Below, in pieces: positions 43,701 to 55,700 of a DNA stretch of 64,000 bases (its first letter is position 1; every line of letters begins with the position of its first letter). The stretch spans positions 28,243,001 to 28,307,000 of the forward strand of contig NC_064842.1 in assembly GCF_024166365.1 (NCBI RefSeq), written 5' to 3'. A program made the translations under genes and the position numbers. Below the pieces are notes generated by a model. That model had not been told where the DNA came from. It saw only the letters and a program-made list of their open reading frames with translations, and made no database searches. Origin of the DNA: Elephas maximus indicus (taxonomy: Eukaryota > Chordata > Mammalia > Proboscidea > Elephantidae).

Positions 43701-46700
43701 TCCAGGACAAGGAGCTCAGCAATAGCTCCCATTCCCTTTTCCCCCCAGCCCCTGGTAACCGCAAATAAACTTTTGTCTCTATGCTATTTGCCTATTCTAT
43801 GTATTCAATATAAGTGTGCTCATACAGTATTTATCCTTTTCTGTCTGACTTATTTCACTCAGCATAATGTTTTCAGAGTTCATCCGTGTCAGAGAATATA
43901 TCAGGACTTTGTTTCTTTTTGTGGCTGAATAATACTCCTTGTATATATATGCCACCTTTTGTTTATGTCTTCATCTGTTTATGGACATTTAGTTTGTTTC
44001 CACCTTTTGGCTTTGTGAATACTGCTGTAATGAACATTGGTGCAAACATACCTGTTCGTGTCCTTGCTTTCAAGTCTCTTGAGTGTATAACTAGGAGTGA
44101 AATTGCTGGGTCATATGGTAATTCTATGCTTAATTTTTTGAGGAACTGCTAAACTATTTTCCACAGCACTTGTACCGTTTTACAGTCCCACCAGCAGTGC
44201 ATGAAGGTTCCAGTTTCCCAACAACCTGCCCAACACTTGTTATTTTCCATTTTTCTGATAGTAGCCATCCCAGAGGGGTGGTGGTGGTGGTATGCCCTAC
44301 CCATGTCTGTACCCACAGTATTTAGCACCATCCTGGTACGTAAGGATAACTCAGTTTGTTGAATAAATTAATGAAGGTTGTAATAATGACTTATGTTTGA
44401 ATAGTGCTTTGCTTTTCCCTTTCACGTCTATTCCCATCATCTTATTTGAAATAAAGAAGGCATGGATGAGGAAGCCTGAGACTTGAAGTTTGAGACACTT
44501 GCCCAAGGTCCTGTGACTGGTATATGGCAGAGTCAGGTCTTAGGATTCTTACCAGTATTCTTTCCCCAAGCTCTACTGCCTGGAAAAACAAAGCTGAGTT
44601 GTTAAATTTGGGATCATGTCCTTCTCAAACTCTGTTGTATTTAACCTACTCGGTACCTACTGACAACGATCTGAGTGAGTTCCAGTCTTCCTTGCATTCC
44701 CTTTAACCGTACTTGGTTTTGCACAGGTCACCACAAATGGCATCATCGCAATGAGTGAGCCCCCAGCTGAGGAATCCCATCCTGGACTCTTCCCACCGAC
44801 CTTCGGGGCCATCGCACCTTTCCTGGCTGACTTGGACACCTCAGATGGCCTTGGGAAGATTTATTATCGAGAGGACTTCTCCCCTTCTGTCACTCGGCTG
44901 GCAGCAGCGTGTGTCCAGAGAGGATTCCCGGATGTCTCTTTCCAGCCCCGTAGTGTGGTGGTTGTCACTTGGGAATCCGTGGCCCCCTACGAAGGGCCCA
45001 GCAGGAACCCTGCCCAGGAAGGCAAGGTAAGTATTCATGGAGGTACATGTGTAAATAGTCTAACAGATGGGTTTTACACTCTTTGGTCTTCTGGTTCGTG
45101 CTATTCTGATATACATCCTGTCTGAGTTATTAGTAAAGACAGGAAATCCAAAGCATGTCCAAAAGTTCTAAAATTTATCTACAAGGCTATATAAATCTAT
45201 GTTTCAATGATGATTAGATACAAAGAAAGGCAATTTCTGAGAAGACTACTATCCAGCCAGAATATGGCTGATAAATAGCATCCCCAACCTGTGTTTAAAA
45301 ATATATAACCTTAGTTTTGGTGGCAAATATTGGGGAAGGGGTAGTTTCTAATTAAATAGAGACGTTATTAATATGAAGTGATAGGTTTAAAATAACATGG
45401 TCCTGAGGGATGTGAAGAAATAAAGACAAGGCCCTATACCCTAGTTGGGGAGATAAGAATCATTTGCACCGTGAGTGGTTGAGAAAACAAGTGCTATCAG
45501 AATTCTGAGGTAGGGTCCATGTGGGCTCAGTGGTCAGGAAAGACTGTAGAGGCTGAACTTACCCTTGAAGAATGGGGAATATTTGGGTGGGTCAAGAAGC
45601 CATGACAGGCCTTGAACTGACCTTAGGACATGCCTCAATTTTTCTTGGAAAAATAATTTCTCCTCACCATTATTTAATTTTTATAAGATTACAGGGTAGA
45701 GAGAAACTGGAAAAGTGCAAAATCTCTGCATTTAAATGGTGGTTGTTCCCAAAGTGCTTACCACAGAACACTTTTCCTGTATGAGAGTTCTTCAGAGAAA
45801 GGCCTCCTTGGAGACTCATACTGGGAAGTCTGGCAGTAAAGAAAACTGCTTAATGTTTAACCTCGTATTTCTCAAACCTTTTTGGCCATACTTTTTTTCC
45901 CCCTCAAAACACATTACCTCCCATATGTGTTTTGTGTGGGACTTTGGGAAAGTTCATTATGGGCCTCTATGACATTTTGCTCTGCCAACTGTTATCTTGT
46001 CTGAGTGCTGTACTTGAAAAACTGCTTAAGATCTCAAAATTCTTGAGTGCCTCCCTTTCACTTGCACGATAAATGCACAATTCCTTGGTACTAAGCCCTC
46101 ACTGCCTCTCGGGCCTAATCTTTCTGTTACTCTTCCACACGCCCTCTACAGCAATGATACCAAATTATTTGTAGTTCCCTGATCATGCTCCTCCTTTCTT
46201 TTTTTAACTGTAGTCTCTTGCACATGCTGTCCTCTCTACTTGTGATGTCCTTTCCCTGACCCTCTTGAACTCTCGTTTGTTCATTCAGACTCTAGCCCTC
46301 TGTGAGGACTTGATCAACCACCGTCTCCTCCACTCCCACTCTCCTCAGTGCTGGGCGTTTCCTCCTAAGGCTCCTGTAGCTCTTTGCACACATCCTCATT
46401 ATAGTATCCAGCCCCAGGTTTTGTGATGTTTGATTCACAGGTCAGCCTTCCCATGGAAACAGTAAACTTTCAAGTGCAGGGACCATGTATTTTTATTTAC
46501 TGTCTCCACAGAAGTTGGGCCAATGCCTGGCTCATAGGGAAGGTACTAACATTTATGGAGTACTTCCTCTGTGCCTGGCCCTTCATAGGCTATCTCATGT
46601 AATCTTCATAACATTTCTGTGAGGCAGGTGGTTTTATTTCTGTTTTACTTGATGTGAAACTCAAGGCTTAGAGAACTTAAGTAACATGCCCAAGGTCACA

Positions 46701-49700
46701 CAACCAATAGAGAGTAGAGCAAGCATTCGGATCCAGGTCTGTTTTCTCCCAAAGCTCACATTTTTTCTACTGTATGATGCTTTGGCCCAATAAATATTTG
46801 CTGGATGATGACTGAGGTTGAATATGTCTAATGGCCATGGAAACAAATTCTAAGGATAGGAATTTCCTACGTTGGATGAGATTTAGGCCACCATCTGAAG
46901 TTACCATGGTCTTAGAGTTACATGGCCTTAGAGTTATTTCATTGGTGCTATCCTGGAATTTAGTACTTGGTCCTTGCTACAAGAGTACTGCTTTTAGAAT
47001 GAGATGAGTGTACTGCCATCTCTTTACAGTACTTTTTATAAATGAGCTTCTGGTGAATAACGCATTATAAGATCTCCAGATTCTTTTCCTAAGTAACTGA
47101 TTTTTAACTCACCTTCACAGAGAAACACATTTCAGGCTGTTCTGGCCTCCTCCGATTCCAGCTCCTATGCCATTTTCCTGTATCCAGAAGATGGTCTGCA
47201 GTTCTATACGGCATACTCAAAGAAGGACGAGAACCAAGTTCCTGCTGTGGTTGCGTTCAGCCAGGGTTTAATGGGAATCATATGGAAGACTGATGGTGCT
47301 TATAATATATTTGCGAATGACAGAGAATCAATTGAAAACTTAGCCAAGTATGCTTTCTTTGTTCTTTAATAGATTCTCCTATAACAAGATTATCATTTCT
47401 TAAGGATAGTGTTATGGGCATTATAGAATGTTACATAAAAATCTTCCCACAGATTTAAATTTTGTGTCTAGTTTTTATATTATGCAGTACTTTTTTCTGA
47501 TGAGATCAAGGGAATATACCCTTAGGACGAACAGGTGTCCTGTTTTTAGCTATCATCCTTAGTTTAAGTAGTTTCTACCATTTCCCCTGTAAGTATAAAG
47601 TTAGAAATGAGTTATTCAAACCTGTGTCCTTCTGTGAACCTGAGACAGAAAACCTTTTCCTCCTCTCCCATAGATTAGTGTTGTTCTTACAACAAAATGA
47701 GTCCTTTCTTGGGTTATTGTGAAGAATTTGGTAAAAGGAGGAGAAGCCAAGACTGGTTTTTCTAAAATTGAAATATTTCCTCTCCTATTATTCTGGAAAA
47801 ATAAAAAGAACTTCCCTCTCTCCCCTAATTTCATATTGTCAAATCTACCCTGAAACTCGCCTGCCTTTTGCATAATGGTATGTTCATAAATGTTCAACAA
47901 CCTATTTTCTGGGTGTGGCAGGGGAAGTCCTGATTTATAGTGTTTGCCTATTTCTGGGGTCTAAATACTCCTACCATGGCAAATTTCAAGCCACTAGTGT
48001 GATGTCACTCAACACAGACTTGAGAAACAGCATATTATTACATAATATGATGTAGTATTTTCACCATGCATATATACTTAACTCAGGGCTTCAAGCTAGT
48101 TCTTCCTGGTTCAGTCATAGCCAAGGAACAGACCTGAATTTTTATAATTTGGGTGAACTAGAACGGTAACTGGAACGGGAAAAATTAGAAGCCCTGTTAG
48201 AAACTTAATCTCCTTCTTGAAAAACAAGGGCAGAATACGTGTTGCATAGCAACCGAATCCCTGGTGGATTTTGTGCAAAGTGGGCAACAGTGGTGCCTCG
48301 CTCAAAGATGGCAGCTGACTGACTGAGTTGCTCTCCACAGTCCTGCCAGTAATCAATCTCATGCTTCAGGCTCCTGAAAGGGCTCACTATGCCTCTTCTG
48401 AATCTCCCATTCCAGGGCTTCCACCTGTAGTTTTTCCTACTAGAGTTACCGTTCTGGACCACCAAAATTATAAAAATTTAGATCTGTCCTGGTTTCGCCT
48501 CGTCGGCCATGACTGAACCAGTTCAAACCTATTCAGAGCCCTGATTTAAATAAGTTCAACAGCATAGGTAAAGAGAATAGTAAAATAATTAGGATTTGAT
48601 GAGTTTTGAGCATCTTTGTCTTTAATGGAATGTATTTAGTTGTAATATTGCATAAGTAATTTTTTACAATGGCTGTAATTTTTAAAAAAACTGTCTTGCA
48701 AATGCTCTCATGAGTTTAGTACAAGCAAGCTCACATACCACTACCTTTACTTGAGATAGGCAGGTTGGTTAAATGTTCTGCTTCTGCAAGATTTTGATCC
48801 TTCATTCTCCATCCCACCCCAATTTTTTGCTCAGTTTTCTCCAAAGACCCATTCTGAGTAATGGTATGTCCTCTCTTTCCATCTTATTATGTAAGATGGT
48901 CATTTTGTCTCATTTCTAATAGGAACATTTTCTAGTCATAGATACCTAAGAGTAAAAATAGTGGCGCAAGAGGTAAAAATTCAGGTTAACATGCTGTATT
49001 TGATAATTATAAAATGCCTTTGTGTTCTAGATGTATTTGCTTTTCACTACACATGTTGAACACAGAAAGGTAAACAGACCTGCCCAATAGCCTTCACCTA
49101 CTTAACGGAGTTGGGATTTCTAATAGACCATGCTGTGGAAAGAGAATAGTCAACAGGTTCCTTACGTGATAGGGCATTTAACCAAGGACTAATATGAATC
49201 AAACTTTAAGGCCTGAACCACAGCTCTCCAGTGTCTGAGGGTAAGCCAGTGCAAGGGCTGTACCCATTTGGATAAGTCCTCATAGAGTAGCCCAGGAAGG
49301 TCTCAGCTCCGTGATGACCAGACATGACTGCATCTGCTCAGCTCACTCTCCAGCCCTGGCTGTAGGGGAAGCAGGCAATGGGTTTCACGTGGACCCAGAT
49401 CCCACATATGGCTTCTGCTTGGATGGTGGGGGCTTTTTGTGGGTTGTTGACTTGTTTCCAAGAGGCCTGTCCTTCCCTCTAGGAGCAGCAATTCAGGGCA
49501 GCAGGGTGTCTGGGTGTTTGAGATTGGAAGTCCAGCCACAGCCAGTGGTGTGATACCTGCTGACGTGGACCATGGACTCGATGATGGACCAGAATATGAA
49601 GAGGAAGATGAAGATTATGACCCGGTGATGAGGCTGGGCCCGGAGGACGTGGCCACTACGCCCTTCCCCTATGAGGCTCTGGGAAGGAGAGACACAGACA

Positions 49701-52700
49701 CGTACCGTGTGCCCAGTGTACTCTCACCCCACCACATAGCAACTGAGAGCCCCCCTGAACTTCCCACGGTGAAGACCAGGTCTTTCCAGTTGCCGGTGAA
49801 GAGGTTTCCCCAGCAGCACCCACAGGTGATAGATGTGGACGAAGTAGAGGAAACAGGAGTTGGTAAGGCCTTTTAAGCTGTGTTTGGTACAAATGCAGAC
49901 ACTCGAGTTTCAGACAGGAGTACTGCTGGAGGGAATGTCAGTTGTGTGCGTTTTATGGTGATTTGTAAGGATGAGAGCCCTGGGGAGGTAAGGGCTGAAT
50001 TTTCAGTCAGAGCATTGGTGGATAGGCCTGACAGCTTCAAAGAATCCAAATAGCCTTTTGGGATTCGGGCTGTGGCTATGGAGACTGTTGAGTAAGTTTT
50101 CTTTCCTAGTATCCCATTCTGTCTGTTTTCAGGAGGAAAGTGCTTTAGAATTATTTTGAAAGTCAGATTTTCTTATTTGTGATTTCTAAGACCAGAAATA
50201 TATTCATCCACCTGAAAAAACATTTTAGAAGTTCCTTGGCTATTTAAGCAGCTTATCTTTGACAGTTATTTCCTCTTGGCTTTGGAATTAGAATGGTTGA
50301 TTATTTTTTCCTCCCAGGTCATATCAGTTTCCGAGTTGGTTTGTGAAGATTAAGAATACAAAATATGTAGATCCCCCTTTTGAAGCTAGTTTTACAGTTC
50401 TCTGTTTTCTAATCGAGCATATCAGATTTTTGCTACATTTTTGAAGGAAGATAGTTTGAACCCCAAGCACACTTTCATTTGTCTTACAAGAGATATCCAA
50501 ACTAAACTGTATTCATTATTTTTTTTCTCTTCAGTTTACTTTATAATCCATTAAAATTCATATAAATTGGATGGTCCAAGCATTTAAATGGTGTGGACTA
50601 AGACTCTTTACTGCCTCTACTATGAAGTTTTCATAAAGCCCTCGGAAAAGAGTATAGTCCATCTGCATTATTCACTCAGTTTTATTTCTGGTTACTTGTT
50701 CTGATTTATCTCTTAGCAATAATCATAAATTCTTGTTCTTACTGAATGTCCCAAAGCATGGACAAGATCTGGTAGCAATGGGTAGTGTGCTTGCTTACTT
50801 CGAAGAGGAAGAAACTGAGGCACGGAAATGGCGGCATTGCCATCAGGTGACAGAATGAGGAAATAAGTTTGTCTCAGAACCCTTCCAATAGAGACTGCAC
50901 CCTGGATTTCCTTGCTAACGCATCTCTTAGTATGTGTCCATCTGCCTCTTACTTTCAACGTCATCTCCCCAGATGTGCTGGGTGTGTTTACTTGCAGAGA
51001 TGGAGTTTTGAGTCTTACCCTATTTCCACTGTATCTAGGCGTCTCTGAAGTTCTCATTTTGGAAGCAATCACATTTAAACAAGGCCATCTCTATCCCCAA
51101 CCACTTATGATTGTATAGTGTTGGATACCGGTAAAAGCCTAGATTTGAACCCAAAATGTGTCTAAAACAGTTGCTTTTCCATCTCTCTATTCCAGTTATT
51201 TCACTGTTTTTATTAAAAAAGCCAGTCTTCTGTAGGCCACAGTGTATTCCTGGTGTTCTGTGTGTAGTCACCCGTGGATACGCAGGCCGTAATGGACCTG
51301 CTGAAAAGCTGGGTACAGGGCTGGAGCTAAGCAATCAGAAGCACCACGTATATGTTTATTTCCAGGTCCACATGTTCTCAGCTCCAAACACCATCTTTAT
51401 ACACACTGAAAATTCCCATCTAAATATGTAGGATTAATAGACTCTACCTGGGGTTAAATTTTTATTTTTATCTTCACTCAACTGTCAATTATAAATTGGA
51501 TTTTTAGCCCTCTTAAAAGTCCATCCCATTCTGTGCTTTTGAACTACATCCCATATTAATTTGCTCTGGATTATTAAATTTAATGAGCTAGTTTCATAAT
51601 TCTAATAACATGAACCTGGGAGGTAAAACTTTTAGGGGGAAATTAGTTTTGTTCCTTGAATCAAAGGCTTTTAGACCAGGTATGACTGTGGGATTATTTC
51701 CGATTAGCTTTTGCATACAAGAACTTCTGAGTTATTCCTTGGGGAGAAACAGGAACAAAAAAAAATTTTTTTTTATAGTATTTTAAGATCCCCCTTGATC
51801 CTTTGGACCATATGGGATAAATAACATCCTGAGGTTGACATAGAATGGCACTAACCTAACATTGATCCAATGATACATTAAATTATAGCAGTTTTTAGTA
51901 TTTCACCCTGTGATTTCTCAAACTCCTGTTAGACCCATTTGCCTGGGTTGTTTGAGCCACATTACTATTTAAGTAGCAGCGTGCAGTGGATGTGAGTCTC
52001 TTGTCTCTTGACTTGCCTAAAACATGTGTGAATTCCTGTGGGTCTGCCTCGCACTATGTGGTTCACCTGTCGTCAAGTGAGACCCTTACAGGTGTGCTGT
52101 TTTCTCTGCTCAGTTTTCAGCTACAACACTGATTCTCGGCAGACGTGTGCCAACAGCAGACACCAGTGCTCCGTACACGCAGAGTGCAGGGACTACACAA
52201 CTGGGTTTTGTTGCAGCTGTGTTGCCGGTTATACGGGGAATGGCAGGCAGTGTGTTGCCGAAGGTAAGCTGCTTTTTAATGTTAAATTTGTGGGGGGAGG
52301 AGGATGGGGAAGGAGTTTTTGTTTAGTGCTTGTTTCTGAATGTTGCCTCGACCCAAATCTCTGGAGGTGTCTAAGGTTTTTAGTATGGCAGTGATGTTTC
52401 ATCTCTCGGTCCCCATTCTTCCTCATACTTTGCCAGTGGGCATCCTTCATGGAATGCCCATTATCCTAAGATGACAAGGTCTCTTTCTGTGCTATTTGTC
52501 CATCTCTGAGGTGACAGCCACTTGGATCCTTTCTTCAAAACTGCCTGTAGCAGTGGGCAACGGCTGAAGTGTTGAAATTACGCAACCTGGACCAGGAATT
52601 GTTAATGCTTCTCATTTTCATTAGTTTCTTTCAAACCTCTTCTATGCCTTTGTTCTTTGAGTGTTCCAATTTTATTTAGTATTGTTCACAGATCTGTCTT

Positions 52701-55700
52701 AATGCCTGTTAAACCCTGGCAGCGCCACAGACAGCTAGTTTAGACCAGAGTTTATAGTAGGGAAAGTTTATTCCAGTCATCCTTTTAGGGCTAACTCTAA
52801 AATGGACTCAGTGGTGAGACTACATAAGTTCTGAACTCTGACCACAAAAGGATCAACTAGTCTTGCTGCTCTCATATTGCCAGAAGAAACCTCTCTGTAC
52901 AAGTCTAGGGAATACCAGTTTACTCAGAGGTAGATCGATGAGGAAAAAAAGTTACCGTGAGTTTATTTCAACTCAAGACGACCACATGTGTTGCAGAGTA
53001 GAACTGTGCTCCACAGGGTTTTCAGTGTCTGAGTTTTCCGTGGATTGCCAGGTCTTTCTTCTAGCACACATTTGGGTGGGTTTGAACCACCAATCTTTTG
53101 GTTAATATGAGTGCTTAACTCTTTGCACCACCCAGGGTCTCTGACCTATGAGAACCTGGAGCTGTATACCAAAATTAAAGCCAAATCAGAGCAAAACAAA
53201 AAATAACCCTACCATACTGATCGTTTGTCTCCTTAGATGCCAGTAAGTTGCCTCGCTGTGTCACAGGTCATTTTTCTTGTGTGTTTAGTGGGAAACTTCA
53301 ATTGCTTTGCAAATTTTGACAAAATAAAACCCAAATGGAGGAACATCTTCTATTTTTCAGATGACCTGCCCTATAAATCAGTTATAATTTTAACTTACAA
53401 AAAAAAAGAATAGGTTTTTTTCTGGGTCACATTTAGACAAGGTAAGTTTTTTTAATACTATCATTATTAAAGAAAAATTTCAATGTACTTTCCATATTAA
53501 TTTTTTGGGATGTTTTTAACTTCTCTAAATGTGTTTTCTGTTTTCTTTCCAATCCCACGACCCCAGGGATGGTATGCCTTTGCTGCTTTGTTTCAGGTTT
53601 GGCTTTTATGCCTCTCCCACCCTGGGAGAAGCTTCCAAAATCCACAAGGAAAGCTGTTTCTTAAAGAGCAAACTCATTAGCTCCTTGCAGGCCAAATACC
53701 AGCACTCTCAATGCTGAGCAGTTTGTGTTTGTCAGCAAGCTTAGATATTACAAAATATGCTGCTCAGATTTTGACAGGACATACACACCCCATAATAGTT
53801 TTGCAGTTGAAATATCTGTTGGATTCTTACTACATTTTTAAAAATGTTTCTAGCTTAAAGTTGGGTGGGAAGAAATTGGTTTGGTTTCCTGAACTTGGCT
53901 TTCCTGCGTGTTTCTGTAATTATTCCTAGGGTGCATTTTTTTACTGTTAGTCTGCTAACTTCGCAGTATTCCCCAGTGTAATGACACAAACTGTGAGCAG
54001 GATTGCTCTCTGGCTTGTCCGTGGCCCTCTTTGGCAGCTTGGACATTTTAAACAGAGCAAAAAGCCATCAGAACGTCCATGATGACGCCCAGGTGTGAGG
54101 CTGTCTCTCTGGTTTACTCAACAAACATTGCTGAGAACTTACTATATGTAGAATACCGCCATGACCAGGGAGTGAGTTGGAAATGAAAGCCTTGCCCCTA
54201 GTAAATTATAATCTAGGAAGAGAAAGAAGATATGTACGATCAGTAACTGACAAAATTTAACTCTGCCTCAGACCTGAATAGTCCATGGTGATCTTTGTTT
54301 TATCTCTTATTCTGTCCTTCAGTTTCTTTTTAGATACTTTTCATATTCTTTCAGAATGTAAAATTCAGTGGTTTTTGGCATGTTCACAAAGTTGTGCAGC
54401 TTTGGCCGTTATCTAATTTTAGAACATTTTCATCACCCCAAAAAGGAACCCATTGAGAGTCACTCTGGATTCCCCCAAACCCCCCAGCCCTGGAAACCAC
54501 TAATCCACTTTCCGTCTCTGTGGATTTGCCTATTCTGGACATTTCATGGAAACCCTGGTAGTATAGTGGTTAAGTGCTACAGCTGCTAACCAAAGGGTCA
54601 GCAGTTCGAATCCGCCAGGTGCTCCTTGGAAACTCTATGGGGGCAGTTCTACTCTGTCCTGTAGGGTCGCTATGAGTCGGAATCGACTCAATGGCACTGG
54701 GTTTGGTTTTTTGGGCATTTCATATAAAGGGAGTCATACAATATTTGTCTTTTTATGTCTGGCTTATTTTGCTCAGAATAATGTTTTCAAGGAAACCGTG
54801 GTGTTGGGTTGATGTTTTCAAGGTTCATCCGTGTTGTAGCACGTATCAGCACTTCATTCTTCTTTCTAGCCAAACAATATTCCGTTGTATGGATATGCCA
54901 CATTTTGTTTATGCATTCCTCAGTTGATGGACATTTGGATTATTTCTCTTCCTGGCTGTTAGGAATAATGCTGCCGAGACTATTCATGTAAAAGTTCTTA
55001 CATGGATGTATGTTTTCAATTCTCTTGGACATACGCTTTCAATTTTCAGTTATATACTAGGAGCTGGAATTGCTGTGTTGTATGGTAACCTTCAGTTTTC
55101 TTTTTTCAATACAACAACTTAATTTCTTTAGATATTACTTTTTTACCTGATTAAACAATATATACAACTTATAAATGTTCGAACATTATAAAAATATATA
55201 GTAAAGAAAATGAAAATTTACTGTGTTGCCCTGAGTTAACCACTGTTAACAGTTTTGTGTCCATCTCTTCGGATTTTCTCCAGGTATGTGCTAACATTTA
55301 TTATTAATATGTATTTTGTTGCCACCCTACTTATATTATTTGGCAGCTTGTTAAGAAAACCATTAAATTGGCCATGGGAGGGCCCACTGACATTGCCCCA
55401 ATTGTCTAAGTGGAACCATCAACAACAAACACAACCCCATTGCGCCGAGCTGGTTCAGGTTCAGAGGGCATGCTTGCATGGCCTGTGATGTCCACCCATA
55501 TCCTTCCCTGTTCTGGGTTGGGCTGGACGAGGCTCCAGGACTCAGGCTGCCGATCCTAACCATGAATTGTTTTTGATTCAGAAATGATTAGTAAGGTGCG
55601 TTATAGATTGAGCCACCAAATGTCACGGATTCCCCAGGACCACCTCGGTTTAGCCCTGTTGTCCCAGTGAAATTGCTAATTCTGCACCTTTTACTCTCAA

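Larger units (their letters stand above)
42705..44290 (-). repeat. Fossil L1, antisense, host of a nested stack
   Basis: Pieces 42705-42855 and 43716-44290 read agtggtaaaatatctataac, catgttgtacaaccatcctc, then cctggtaaccgcaaataaac, ttcatccgtgtcagagaata, attgctgggtcatatggtaa. The gap holds two AfroSINEs and a young L1. Confidence 0.82.
45027..47120 (+). other. NID1: Intron 2
   Basis: 2,094 bp, GT-AG. The first kilobase is mostly unassigned, with weak antisense L2 resemblance near 45415-45590. Then follow a sense L2 and an antisense MIR. The last 345 bases before exon 3 are unassigned. Confidence 0.85.

Noticed and set aside
55417..55562. Extra NID1 exon in intron 5
   Set aside because: The GC-rich patch has no acceptor/donor pair in phase 1, and exons 5 and 6 already join exactly as in human nidogen-1.
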